This document shows, one piece after another, positions 53,359 through 62,059 of a stretch of DNA of 64,000 bases. How positions within the stretch are numbered: position 1 is the first letter of the stretch; every line of letters starts with the position of its first letter. Below the pieces are notes generated by a model. It searched no databases. It was not told where the DNA came from and saw only the letters and a program-made list of their open reading frames with translations. Source of the DNA: Fenollaria timonensis (GTDB taxonomy: Bacteria > Bacillota > Clostridia > Tissierellales > Peptoniphilaceae); contig NZ_LN898230.1 in assembly GCF_001457835.1 (NCBI RefSeq), positions 885,600 through 949,599 of the forward strand, written 5' to 3'. Made by a program: the position numbers and the translations under genes.

Positions 53359-54352
53359 ACTTTTCCATCTCGTGCTTAAGTGGTCTACCCATAAGCTCAG
53401 CTACAACGCTGTCTAGAGGATAGTCTTCGTATAAAAGTTTATACATCATATCAACTATAGGCATCTCAACAGAGTATTTTTCTTTAAGCATATAAGTCGA
53501 TTTAGTAGTCTTTATGCCTTCTACAACCATGCCAACCTTGTCAATGGCACCATCTGTCGAAAGGCCTTCGCCTATATATACACCACAAGTTTTGTTTCTT
53601 GAGTGCTTACTAGTGCAAGTAACGACCAAGTCGCCAATGCCAGCAAGTCCGTAGAAAGTAGAAGCTTTTGCGCCAAAAGCAAGTCCAAGCTTAGTTATTT
53701 CGTGTATACCTCTTGTGATAAGTGCCGCCTTAGTGTTGTCACCATAGCCTCTTCCCTCACATATACCACTTCCTAAAGCAATAATATTTTTTGTTGCTCC
53801 AGCAAGTTCAACGCCTAAAAGGTCATCATTAACGTATACTCTTAAATTATCGCTTGAAAATACATCTTGAATTAATTCTGCATCAGATACAGATTTTGAA
53901 GCGCTGACTATGGTTGTCGGTATACTAACAGCGACTTCCTCTGCATGTGATGGACCAGACAATGATACAAATCTTCCCTTTGGATTGAATTCATAGAAGA
54001 CTTCGCTCATAGTCTTAAGTGTAGCTATCTCAATACCTTTACTAACATTAACAAAGATCTTATCCTCATTAATATAAGCTTCTATAGTCTTTAAGACATT
54101 TCTAAGCTCCTGACTTGGTACCGCAAGCACAACGATATCAGCGTCTTTAACCGCTTCTTCTATATCGTTAAGCAAAACTATATTCTCAGGAATTTTAACT
54201 TCCTTCAAATATTTTTTATTCATACGAGTTTCTTTTATTAAATTGTAAGAATCCTTATTTCTAATATATAGACTTAATTCTTCTTGACTCTTTGCTAGAT
54301 GTATAGCTAGTGCTGAACCAAAGCTACCTCCACCTATAATTGAAATTTTCAA
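53345..54352 (-). CDS. gpsA: Glycerol-3-phosphate dehydrogenase [NAD(P)+]
   Basis: 335 residues. IIGGGSFGSALAIHLA (NAD motif), VSKGIE, SLSGPSHAEEV, GATKNIIALGSGICEGRGYGDNTKAALITRG and AGIGDLVVTCTS are the family motifs. It makes glycerol-3-phosphate, the acceptor for PlsY encoded beside it. TTG start at 54352. Confidence 0.96.
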   Translation of the reverse strand: MKISIIGGGSFGSALAIHLAKSQEELSLYIRNKDSYNLIKETRMNKKYLKEVKIPENIVLLNDIEEAVKDADIVVLAVPSQELRNVLKTIEAYINEDKIFVNVSKGIEIATLKTMSEVFYEFNPKGRFVSLSGPSHAEEVAVSIPTTIVSASKSVSDAELIQDVFSSDNLRVYVNDDLLGVELAGATKNIIALGSGICEGRGYGDNTKAALITRGIHEITKLGLAFGAKASTFYGLAGIGDLVVTCTSKHSRNKTCGVYIGEGLSTDGAIDKVGMVVEGIKTTKSTYMLKEKYSVEMPIVDMMYKLLYEDYPLDSVVAELMGRPLKHEMEKYEDR

Positions 54353-54361
54353 AACTCTGCC

Positions 54362-54955
54362 TCACTTTTTAAATATATAAAATTTATTTTCTTCTCCTTT
54401 TGCTAGTCTATGAATGTTCTTAGCATGCCTTATTATGCCAAGAACGGCAATAGCAAAACTAAGAATTACAGCTAAATTTATCTCTTTAAACTTAAGCCAT
54501 GTGCATACAAAGAAACCTATGAACATAAGTAAAGACGCTAATGAAACGTATTTTGTGATCAAAACTATAATAAACATTAAAACTACAATCGCTGCTCCAA
54601 GCTTATAGTCTATGGCAATTATTCCGCCTACAGTTGTTGAAACGCCTTTGCCTGCGTTAAAATTTAAGTAGAAGGGAAAATCATGGCCAAGAACTGCGCC
54701 TAGTAAAGCGATGTACTGAGCATAAGCTACTTCAAAGTATCTAGCAATATACACAGCTAAAACGCCTTTAAATACGTCTAAGGGCAGCGTGATTATACCA
54801 AGTTTTGCTCCCAATACTCTAAACGCGTTAGTAGCGCCAGCATTGTTGCTTCCGTAGTCCCTAATGTCCTTCATCCTAAATATTTTACCTAAGATGTAAG
54901 AGTTTGAGACCGAGCCAATCAAGTAAGAAAGAAGAAATAATATTACGACCTTCAT
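54362..54955 (-). CDS. plsY: Glycerol-3-phosphate acyltransferase PlsY
   Basis: 197 residues, several membrane spans. Motifs: GSVSNSYILGK, DIRDYGSNNAGATNAFRVLG, DVFKG, GHDFPFYLNFNAGKGVSTTVG. Acylates glycerol-3-phosphate with acyl-phosphate from PlsX. With gpsA it forms the start of phospholipid synthesis. TAATG overlap with der. Confidence 0.96.
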   Translation of the reverse strand: MKVVILFLLSYLIGSVSNSYILGKIFRMKDIRDYGSNNAGATNAFRVLGAKLGIITLPLDVFKGVLAVYIARYFEVAYAQYIALLGAVLGHDFPFYLNFNAGKGVSTTVGGIIAIDYKLGAAIVVLMFIIVLITKYVSLASLLMFIGFFVCTWLKFKEINLAVILSFAIAVLGIIRHAKNIHRLAKGEENKFYIFKK

Positions 54956-56277
54956 TACTCGCTCCTGTTCTTATAGTTTATGATTATGGATGTTCCCTCA
55001 AAAGGATAAACATTTCTTATTTGGTTTTCCAAAAATCTTGTATATGAAAAATGTGTTAGCTCCTTATCATTAACAAAGATGGTAAACTCTGGTGGCCTAG
55101 TGCCTGACTGTGTTGCGTAAAGTATCTTAAGCCTCTTACCCTTGTCAGATGGCGGCTGATTGATTAGTGTCGCGTTTGCGATTATGTCATTTAATAAACC
55201 AGTTGAAAGCCTATGGCTATATGATTCATTTATTTCCATAATCTTGTCAATAAGCTCATCTACCCTCTTACCAGTTAGTGCCGAAATGAATAGTATTGGC
55301 GCATATGATAAGAACGGCAGATTATTTCTAAGGCTATCAGTAAATGTCTTCATAGTCTTCGAATCTTTTTCTACTATATCCCATTTGTTTACGCAGATGA
55401 TTATGGCCTTGCCTTGATTGTGAGCGTAGCCAACTACTTTTGAGTCCTGCTCAGTAAAGCCTTCAATCGCGTCTATCAAAAATACACAGACATCAGCTCT
55501 ATCAACACTTGAAAGCGTTCTAACTTGTGAGTACGCTTCGACAGATGAGTCAACTCTAGATTTCTTTCTCAACCCAGCTGTGTCGATGAACATAAACTCT
55601 TGTCCTTTTATATTAATATATGAGTCAATCGCATCTCTTGTAGTTCCAGCGATATCAGTTACTATAACTCTTTCTTCGCCTAAGATTCTATTTGTTAAAG
55701 ATGATTTACCAACATTTGGCTTTCCGATAAAAGCGACCTTTAATAAATTTTCCTTCTCTTCAAAGTCTCTGTCTTCAGGGAAGTTCTTTACAATCTCATC
55801 AAGAAGATCTCCTATACCGAGGCCTTGTTCAGCAGATATTGATATCGGTTCGCCTAAAGCAAGTTCATAAACACTATAAAACTCATCTTTTATCTTACCC
55901 TCAGTCTTGTTTGCGACTAAAATAACCTTTTTATTTGATTTTCTTAATATATTTGCAATTTCATGGTCAAGTGCAGTGGCAGGATTCTTGCCATCAACTA
56001 CAAAGAGTATTACATCAGAAGCTTCGATAGCGATGTTCGCTTGCTTACGAATGTTTGACATGATCTTGTCATCATCGAAAGGATCAAGTCCACCAGTGTC
56101 GATGATGTCAAAAACGTGTTGTTGCCAGCTTGCTTCAGCGTATATCCTGTCTCTTGTTACACCAGGTGTGTCTTCAGTGATAGATATTCTTCTACCAACA
56201 ATCTTATTAAATAAAGTTGATTTACCAACGTTTGGTTTGCCTACTATACTAACTACAGCTCTATTCATATTAGACAC
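54955..56277 (-). CDS. der: Ribosome biogenesis GTPase Der (EngA)
   Basis: 440 residues with two GTPase domains: GKPNVGKSTLFN / DTGGLD / NKTE, then GKPNVGKSSLTN / DTAGLRKK / NKWD, and a C-terminal KH-like domain. Needed for 50S assembly. First gene of the der-to-rluD operon. ATG at 56277 follows AAGGAGGTG. Confidence 0.97.
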   Translation of the reverse strand: MSNMNRAVVSIVGKPNVGKSTLFNKIVGRRISITEDTPGVTRDRIYAEASWQQHVFDIIDTGGLDPFDDDKIMSNIRKQANIAIEASDVILFVVDGKNPATALDHEIANILRKSNKKVILVANKTEGKIKDEFYSVYELALGEPISISAEQGLGIGDLLDEIVKNFPEDRDFEEKENLLKVAFIGKPNVGKSSLTNRILGEERVIVTDIAGTTRDAIDSYINIKGQEFMFIDTAGLRKKSRVDSSVEAYSQVRTLSSVDRADVCVFLIDAIEGFTEQDSKVVGYAHNQGKAIIICVNKWDIVEKDSKTMKTFTDSLRNNLPFLSYAPILFISALTGKRVDELIDKIMEINESYSHRLSTGLLNDIIANATLINQPPSDKGKRLKILYATQSGTRPPEFTIFVNDKELTHFSYTRFLENQIRNVYPFEGTSIIINYKNRSE

Positions 56278-56292
56278 CTCCTTATCTTAATT

Positions 56293-56321
56293 ATTATAAC
56301 ATAACGGGACGCAGTTTTCAA
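56293..56321 (-). promoter_or_regulatory. Promoter of the der operon
   Basis: Minus strand TTGAAA (56321-56316), 17-base spacer, TATAAT (56298-56293). The rest of the gap to glyA (56322-56483) holds a small plus-strand hairpin (ATCGTTT/AAACGAT at 56403-56431 with TTTTCTC after it) and no gene I can support. Confidence 0.8.
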
Positions 56322-56483
56322 CACTTTAATATCTATTAAAAGATATATTTTCTCATTAATATAAGGAGACTTATACAATTTATATTAATATCGATTTAGC
56401 CATATCGTTTTAAGCGTGAAACGATTTTTCTCTTTTATAATTGACGCCGCTATCAATATGGTGCTTAAGCCATTATCGCGCAT

Positions 56484-56514
56484 AAAAAAGAAGCGAAAGA
56501 TATCTTTCGCTTCT
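56484..56514 (-). terminator. Terminator after glyA
   Basis: Minus-strand 26-bp palindrome (56514-56489) followed by TTTTTT. It lies 22 bases after the glyA stop and closes the aspS-tcdA-RseC-glyA unit. Confidence 0.88.
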
Positions 56515-56536
56515 AATATAATCTTTATTCGTTTTT

Positions 56537-57778
56537 TTAGAATATGCCTTCGTACATTGGGAATCTCTTGCAGATGTCTGATACTCTTTGTCTGATTTGT
56601 TTTCTGTTGATTGATGTATCAAATGTATCTCTGAAGATTTCAGCAACTTCTCTCATTTCGTCTTCTTTGAATCCTCTAGTTGTTAAAGCTGGAGTACCAA
56701 TTCTGATACCGCTTGTAACGAATGGAGATTCAGTTTCGTTAGGAATTGTGTTTTTGTTAACTGCAATACCGATTTCACCAAGCATTGCTTCAGCTTCTTT
56801 ACCAGTGAAGCCTTTCTTCTTAACATCGATTAAGATTAGGTGGTTATCTGTACCGCCTGAAATTAATCTAAATCCGTATTTATCAAGTTCCTTAGCAAGT
56901 ACTTGAGCGTTGTCACAGATTTGCTTGCAATAATCTTTAAATTCTGGTTTAAGTGCTTCACCAAATGCAACTGCTTTTGCTGCTATAACATGCATTAGTG
57001 GTCCACCTTGTGTTCCTGGGAAGATTGCCTTGTCAAGTTTCTTTGCATTTTCTTCTCTACAAAGTATAGCTCCACCTCTTGGTCCTCTTAGTGTCTTATG
57101 AGTTGTTGTTGTAACAAAGTCTGCATAAGGTACTGGAGATGGATGGAAGCCTGTAGCTACTAGACCAGCAATGTGTGCCATGTCTACCATTAGCATAGCG
57201 CCTACTTCGTCAGCGATTTCTCTGAATTTCTTGAAATCGATGATTCTTGGATAAGCACTAGCACCAGCTACTATTAGCTTTGGTTTTTCTTTTAGAGCAA
57301 TTTCTCTAACTGTATCATAGTTAATAACTTCTGTTTCTGGGTCAACGCCATAAGCTGCGAAGTCGAAATATGTTCCTGAGATATTAACTGGTGAACCGTG
57401 TGTTAAGTGACCACCTTCGTTAAGGTTCATACCTAATACTTTGTCGCCAGGTTTTAGTATAGAGAAGTAAACACCGATATTGGCATTAGCTCCTGAGTGT
57501 GGTTGAACGTTTGCGTGTTCAGCGCCAAATAACTTACATAGTCTATCTCTAGCAATGTTTTCAGCGATGTCAACTACTTCGCATCCGCCGTAGTATCTCT
57601 TTCCTGGATATCCTTCAGCGTATTTGTTAGTTAATTCACTTCCCATTGCTTCCATAACAGCTCTTGAAACGTAGTTTTCAGATGCTATCATTTCAAAGTG
57701 ATCTTGTTGTCTGTCATGTTCCTTTTCGATGACATCATAAATCTCTTTGTCTGTCTTTTTTAGATTGTCAAAATCCAT
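56537..57778 (-). CDS. glyA: Serine hydroxymethyltransferase
   Basis: 413 residues. PLP Lys in [14 protein letters not shown] (about 224-237); [25 protein letters not shown] and QPHSGANAN are present. Interconverts serine and glycine with tetrahydrofolate. The ATG at 57778 follows AAGGGAGG. Confidence 0.98.
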   Translation of the reverse strand: MDFDNLKKTDKEIYDVIEKEHDRQQDHFEMIASENYVSRAVMEAMGSELTNKYAEGYPGKRYYGGCEVVDIAENIARDRLCKLFGAEHANVQPHSGANANIGVYFSILKPGDKVLGMNLNEGGHLTHGSPVNISGTYFDFAAYGVDPETEVINYDTVREIALKEKPKLIVAGASAYPRIIDFKKFREIADEVGAMLMVDMAHIAGLVATGFHPSPVPYADFVTTTTHKTLRGPRGGAILCREENAKKLDKAIFPGTQGGPLMHVIAAKAVAFGEALKPEFKDYCKQICDNAQVLAKELDKYGFRLISGGTDNHLILIDVKKKGFTGKEAEAMLGEIGIAVNKNTIPNETESPFVTSGIRIGTPALTTRGFKEDEMREVAEIFRDTFDTSINRKQIRQRVSDICKRFPMYEGIF

Positions 57779-57802
57779 GTTAATTTCCTCCCTTTAATTA
57801 AA

Positions 57803-58231
57803 TTAATTTAACTTACTTATGATTAATAAATCATTGTCCTCGTTAGAATATCTTTTATCATACGACTTAACTATGACTAGAGAAATTAATAGTAGGACTA
57901 CACCTATTATTATACTATAAAAATCAGGAACTTTAAAGCTTAATTTATTAAAAATATAGTTTGAAGCAAAAATTCCTATCAAAAATGCTAGTAGCGGTAC
58001 TAAATAAACCATCATTACCCCTCTTAACATCTTTCTTGAATCGACTTTTATAGATACTAAATCGCCTACATTGTAATTTGCTCTTGGCTTTGCTTTAATT
58101 ATGTGCTCTTTTGCTTCGCATCCAGCAGCACACGATTCGCACGAGCCGCAAGCTGAGTCTCTCTTCATAGAGATTAGCATTTCGCCAGCCTCTATCTTAA
58201 TAATTCTACCTATACTTTCATTTACTTCCAT
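57803..58231 (-). CDS. RseC/SoxR-reducing-type membrane protein
   Basis: 142 residues. The N-terminal Cys cluster CGSCESCAAGC (residues 28-38) is the family's likely iron-sulfur site. Two membrane spans follow (about 73-95 and 105-122). In enterobacteria RseC works with Rnf-like complexes. No rnf genes are in the window, so the partner here is unknown. Overlaps tcdA by 14 bases. Confidence 0.88.
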   Translation of the reverse strand: MEVNESIGRIIKIEAGEMLISMKRDSACGSCESCAAGCEAKEHIIKAKPRANYNVGDLVSIKVDSRKMLRGVMMVYLVPLLAFLIGIFASNYIFNKLSFKVPDFYSIIIGVVLLLISLVIVKSYDKRYSNEDNDLLIISKLN

Positions 58232-58925
58232 CTAATAGGTCATTAACAAGCTTAGACGCAATTAATAAGCCGCCTGTAGCTGTTACAAAGGATATCGACC
58301 CTGTCACCACCTTATCATCATCCTTTAATTTTTTCTCTATGGGTAGTTCTTTTGAATAAACTACATTTATCTTCTTTTGTACTCTTTTATCTATCTTTTG
58401 CCTTAATTTTCTTGCTAATGGGCAGACGCTCGTCTTATCAAGTGTTGATATCTCAATCTTAGTTGGATCAAGCTTGTTACCGCAACCCATTGCGCTGATA
58501 ATCTTTATGTCTTTTTCTATACATGTCTCAATAAGCTCAATTTTATTTTTCAGCATGTCAATGGCGTCAACTACATAATCGTAGTCTCTATCGAATATCT
58601 CATCATTTATCTCTTTCGAATAAATCTTGTCTATGCACCTTATATCGAGTTCATCATTGATCTTAAGGAGTCTTTCCCTCATGACATCGACTTTTTTCTT
58701 GCCAATGGTATCTTCAAGGGCTAATATCTGCCTATTGATATTCGATTCACTTACTGTATCGTAATCAACTATAGTTATATGCTCTATACCAAAGCGAACT
58801 AAGGATTCTAAAGTAAAAGAGCCGACGCCGCCTATTCCTACTATTAAGACATTTACATCTTTAAAACTATTGTAAACTTCGTCTCCTAATACAACTCTCG
58901 TCCTAATCGTTCTTTTGGGCTTCAT
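58218..58925 (-). CDS. tcdA: tRNA threonylcarbamoyladenosine dehydratase TcdA (ThiF-like)
   Basis: 235 residues. E1-like adenylation fold: VLIVGIGGVGSFTLESLVRFGI (ATP loop), DYDTVSESNINRQ, and MGCGNKLDPT near the C-terminal half. TcdA cyclises t6A37 to ct6A in ANN-decoding tRNAs. tcdA next to aspS fits a tRNA theme. Overlaps aspS by 23 bases. Confidence 0.9.
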   Translation of the reverse strand: MKPKRTIRTRVVLGDEVYNSFKDVNVLIVGIGGVGSFTLESLVRFGIEHITIVDYDTVSESNINRQILALEDTIGKKKVDVMRERLLKINDELDIRCIDKIYSKEINDEIFDRDYDYVVDAIDMLKNKIELIETCIEKDIKIISAMGCGNKLDPTKIEISTLDKTSVCPLARKLRQKIDKRVQKKINVVYSKELPIEKKLKDDDKVVTGSISFVTATGGLLIASKLVNDLLDGSK

Positions 58926-60696
58926 TTATATCAACCTTTATTGATACTTCATGTAATTGCTTGTCATCAACTTCACTTGGTGCACCTGTTAATAGGTCTG
59001 TTGCTGATTGCGTCTTAGGGAAAGCGATAACGTCTTTGATATTGTCATGCTTTGTAAGTAATTGAACGAATCTATCCACACCATAAGCAATACCTCCATG
59101 AGGTGGAGCGCCGTACTTGAAGGCCTCGATGAAGAAACCAAATTGTTCTTCAGCTCTTTCTTTAGTAAAACCAAGTGCCTTGAACATCTTTTCTTGTAGA
59201 TCGGAGTTATTAATTCTTATACTACCTCCGCCAATTTCTTCGCCATTAATAACGATGTCATATGCTTTTGCCTTAACAGTATCTTTTCTTTCTTCGATAT
59301 ATGGTATGTCCTCAATCTTAGGATGTGTGAATGGATGGTGCATAGCCATGTATCTACCTTCTTCTTCGCTGTATTCAAATAATGGGAAGTCTGTGATCCA
59401 AAGTAGTTCAAACTTATCTGGATCATTTAAATTTAATTCTTTTGCTATTTCATTTCTTAAGTTACCAAGTGTCTTCTTAACAATGGATTTTTTATCTGCA
59501 ACAAATAAAATTAGGTCGTTGTTCTTTATATCCAGCTCTTTTATAAGAGCTTCTTTTTCTTCATCAGTAAAGAATTTTGCTATAGGACCAGTAAATTCAT
59601 TATCTACATACTTAACCCAAGCAAGTCCCTTTGCTCCGAATGTCTTTGCAAAGTCTTCTAGCTTAGTAATATCTTTTCTAGTGAATTTATCTTGGTAGCC
59701 ATCAACATTGATTGCGTTAACCATATTGCCAGCGTCAACAGTATCTTTAAACACCTTAAAGCCGCTGTTTTTGAATATGCTGCTCACATCATGAATCAAG
59801 AAGCCAAATCTTAAGTCCGGTTTATCAACGCCATACTTATCCATCGCTTCATCAAATGGCATTCTTCTTAGAGGAAGCTTGATATCTATATCCAAAATTT
59901 CTTTAAATATATGTGCTATAAGCTTTTCATTGATTGACATAACATCGTCTTCATCAACGAAGCTCATTTCGATATCGACTTGAGTAAATTCTGGTTGTCT
60001 GTTGGCTCTAAGGTCTTCGTCTCTGAAGCACTTAGTGATTTGGTAGTATCTATCCATGCCTGAAACCATTAGTAATTGCTTAAATAATTGCGGAGATTGT
60101 GGCAAGGCAAAGAACTTTCCAGGGTTAACTCTACTTGGAACGATATAGTCTCTAGCTCCTTCTGGAGTTGATTTGCCAAGTATAGGTGTTTCTATTTCTA
60201 TAAATCTGTTGTCATTTAAAAAGTCTCTGAAAGCTTTATAAATTTTTGCTCTTGTCATAAGAGTTTTTTGCATGAATGGCTTTCTTAGGTCTAAGAATCT
60301 GTATTTTAGTCTCATTTGCTCACCTACATTGTCATCGTCTTTTACGTAAATAGGTGGAGTTTGAGCTGTATCAAGTATCTTAAGCTCTTCAGCTAAAATT
60401 TCAATATCACCAGTTGGGATATGAGGATTCTTTTGAGATCTCTCTCTAACCTTACCTCTAACGGCTATAACGTATTCGCCCTTAAGTCCCTGGGCCTTTT
60501 CGAAGACATCCTTAGTGATGGTCTCATCAAAAACGACTTGAGATATGCCACTAATGTCTCTTATGTCAACAAAGATAAGTTGTCCTAAGTTTCTTTGAGT
60601 TTGCACCCAACCCATTAGTACAACTTCCCTTTCTATGTCTTTCATCCTTAGTTCCCCGCAGTATTCACTCCTGCGTAAGTTTCCCATTGTTTCCAT
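58903..60696 (-). CDS. aspS: Aspartyl-tRNA synthetase
   Basis: 597 residues, bacterial type. OB-fold anticodon domain first, class II motif 2 FRDEDLRANRQPEFTQVDIEMSF-like run near 220, the GAD insertion (about 290-410) and motif 3 GIAYGVDRFVQLL near 550. The ATG at 60696 follows GGGAGGATATTT. No T-box is present upstream; the natural promoter was probably ahead of hemZ, now separated by the IS110 insertion. Whether it charges Asn as well cannot be told. Confidence 0.97.
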   Translation of the reverse strand: METMGNLRRSEYCGELRMKDIEREVVLMGWVQTQRNLGQLIFVDIRDISGISQVVFDETITKDVFEKAQGLKGEYVIAVRGKVRERSQKNPHIPTGDIEILAEELKILDTAQTPPIYVKDDDNVGEQMRLKYRFLDLRKPFMQKTLMTRAKIYKAFRDFLNDNRFIEIETPILGKSTPEGARDYIVPSRVNPGKFFALPQSPQLFKQLLMVSGMDRYYQITKCFRDEDLRANRQPEFTQVDIEMSFVDEDDVMSINEKLIAHIFKEILDIDIKLPLRRMPFDEAMDKYGVDKPDLRFGFLIHDVSSIFKNSGFKVFKDTVDAGNMVNAINVDGYQDKFTRKDITKLEDFAKTFGAKGLAWVKYVDNEFTGPIAKFFTDEEKEALIKELDIKNNDLILFVADKKSIVKKTLGNLRNEIAKELNLNDPDKFELLWITDFPLFEYSEEEGRYMAMHHPFTHPKIEDIPYIEERKDTVKAKAYDIVINGEEIGGGSIRINNSDLQEKMFKALGFTKERAEEQFGFFIEAFKYGAPPHGGIAYGVDRFVQLLTKHDNIKDVIAFPKTQSATDLLTGAPSEVDDKQLHEVSIKVDINEAQKND

Positions 60697-60715
60697 AAAT
60701 ATCCTCCCAATAATA

Positions 60716-61807
60716 CTATATATCTTTATTATAAACGTTTTTTATATACAAATCAATGTCTTTGTAATTAAATTTGCGCTCTAAATTGTCCTTGTCAATG
60801 TATTTTGATACGGCTCCAGCACCAAAAGCGTATATGCTCGTCAAATCGTTCATCGAAATCACATTGTAAATGGCCGCTTTGCCCCTTAGTGAAAAAGCTA
60901 CGTTTTCGAGATTTGAGTTTGTCATCTTCTGCCTGTACATGTAGTAAGGCTCGTAGCCTGCCACATAAAGCATGGTGTAAAGCTCTTTAGATAAATCGAT
61001 GTTTTCGAGCTTAAAGTCATTTTGAGCTAGAACAGCCCTTCTTTTTAGAGCTAAATTGTGTATTGTAATCGACTCAGGTCTCATAGCTATAAGTTTTTTA
61101 AGCGAGTTAATGTAATCATCTCTCTTCTCGCCCTCAAGACCAATGATAAGATCCATATTGATATCAAAATCATATCCTCTAGCAAGTTCATAAACCTTAT
61201 AAAGCTCATCAAGGCCAGCATTTCTGTGAACTCTTTTGAGCGTCTCTTCATTCATAGTCTGAGGATTGATACAAATCCTATTTACCTTGTATTTTTCAAG
61301 TATATCAAGTAGCTCCTTATCCATAGTATCCGCTCTACCACATTCAAAGGTCAGCTCTTTAAATTTATAATTCTCATTAATGTATTTTAAAAGCTTTTGG
61401 ATATTAGCCTTGTCAATTGCAGATGGCGTCCCGCCACCTATGTATATGCTGTCCGGCTTCGATATATCTCTTCTTTTGCTCTCAAATTTCATCTCATCAA
61501 TAACTGTGTCAATGTACTTAGTAAAATCAAAATCTTTTTTACTTATATCGTTTGTGTAAAATGAACAGTAGGAGCAAATCCCCTTACAGAATGGTATGTG
61601 TATATACAAGCTATATTTTGGCTCAAAGTTAAGATGCTGATTTCTAAAAGTTCTCTCCATTAGCTCAAACTTTTCGTCTGAGATAAAAAATTTTTCTTTA
61701 AAGGCCTCTTTATCATCTGCCTTGGCATATAGCTTTAAGGGCTTAATTCCAGTTAATATACCCCAAGGAAGACTTAGGCCTTCCTTTAAGAACTCCTCGT
61801 ATAATGT
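60716..61807 (-). pseudogene. hemZ: hemZ, 3' part (residues 63-424), separated by IS110
   Basis: Encodes LPWGILTGIKPLKLYAK, the radical SAM motif IPFCKGICSYCSF (CxxxCxxC), YIGGGTPSAID and the HemN-like C-terminal region. HemZ/HemN proteins are oxygen-independent coproporphyrinogen dehydrogenase-like enzymes, though many HemN-like members have other roles. The intact radical SAM domain could still be made from a TTG in IS DNA at 61840 (MKQNVVF...), but there is no good ribosome binding site. Joining 61807 to 63347 restores one 424-residue frame. Confidence 0.88.
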
Positions 61808-61834
61808 ACTTGTAGTAATAAATACTACATTTTG

Positions 61835-61863
61835 TTTCAAATCCCACTTTCTTATGGGATAAT
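61835..61863 (+). promoter_or_regulatory. Putative promoter of the IS110 bridge RNA
   Basis: Extended -10 TGG-GATAAT (61855-61863) with a weak -35 TTTCAA at 17 bases. The predicted start, about 61870, coincides with the first base of the outer RNA stem. Confidence 0.5.
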
Positions 61864-61869
61864 AGCTGT

Positions 61870-62034
61870 ATAGATAGAGGTCGTAGAATCACTCCTTGAA
61901 GCTAGTCTTCCTAAATAAGGGTTACGCCTCTACTTTACGTCCTTATCAGTATGAGCTGGATAGCACATTTCGTTGCTGTATATCTAACGAGGTTTGATTG
62001 TCGTAAAGTTCTTGAGGATTCTTTCTCTATCTAA
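61870..62034 (+). ncRNA. Candidate IS110 bridge RNA
   Basis: About 165 bases in the 5' non-coding end, close to known bridge RNA size and position. The ends pair (61871-61879 with 62025-62033, 9 bp). Loop 1 is closed by TAGAGG(U)CGTA/TACGCCTCTA (61875-61885 with 61923-61932). Loop 2 is closed by a perfect 8-bp stem (61932-61939 with 62002-62009). The outer and loop-1 stems share bases 61875-61879, so they are alternatives. Loop 1 carries CGTAGAAT and TAAATAAG, which match the hemZ target flanks at 7 of 8 each. Loop 2 has AGCTGG (61954-61959), as at the element's right end. Confidence 0.65.
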
Positions 62035-62059
62035 ATTTATATTAAAGCTAGGTGATTTT

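Noticed and set aside
59117..59698. 193-codon plus-strand frame opposite aspS
   Set aside because: It lies fully antisense to a well-conserved synthetase; the amino acid pattern (Ser/Leu/Phe-rich) is that of a complement-strand shadow, with no ribosome binding site.
60697..60715. T-box leader for aspS
   Set aside because: Only 19 bases separate aspS from hemZ; no room for a T-box.
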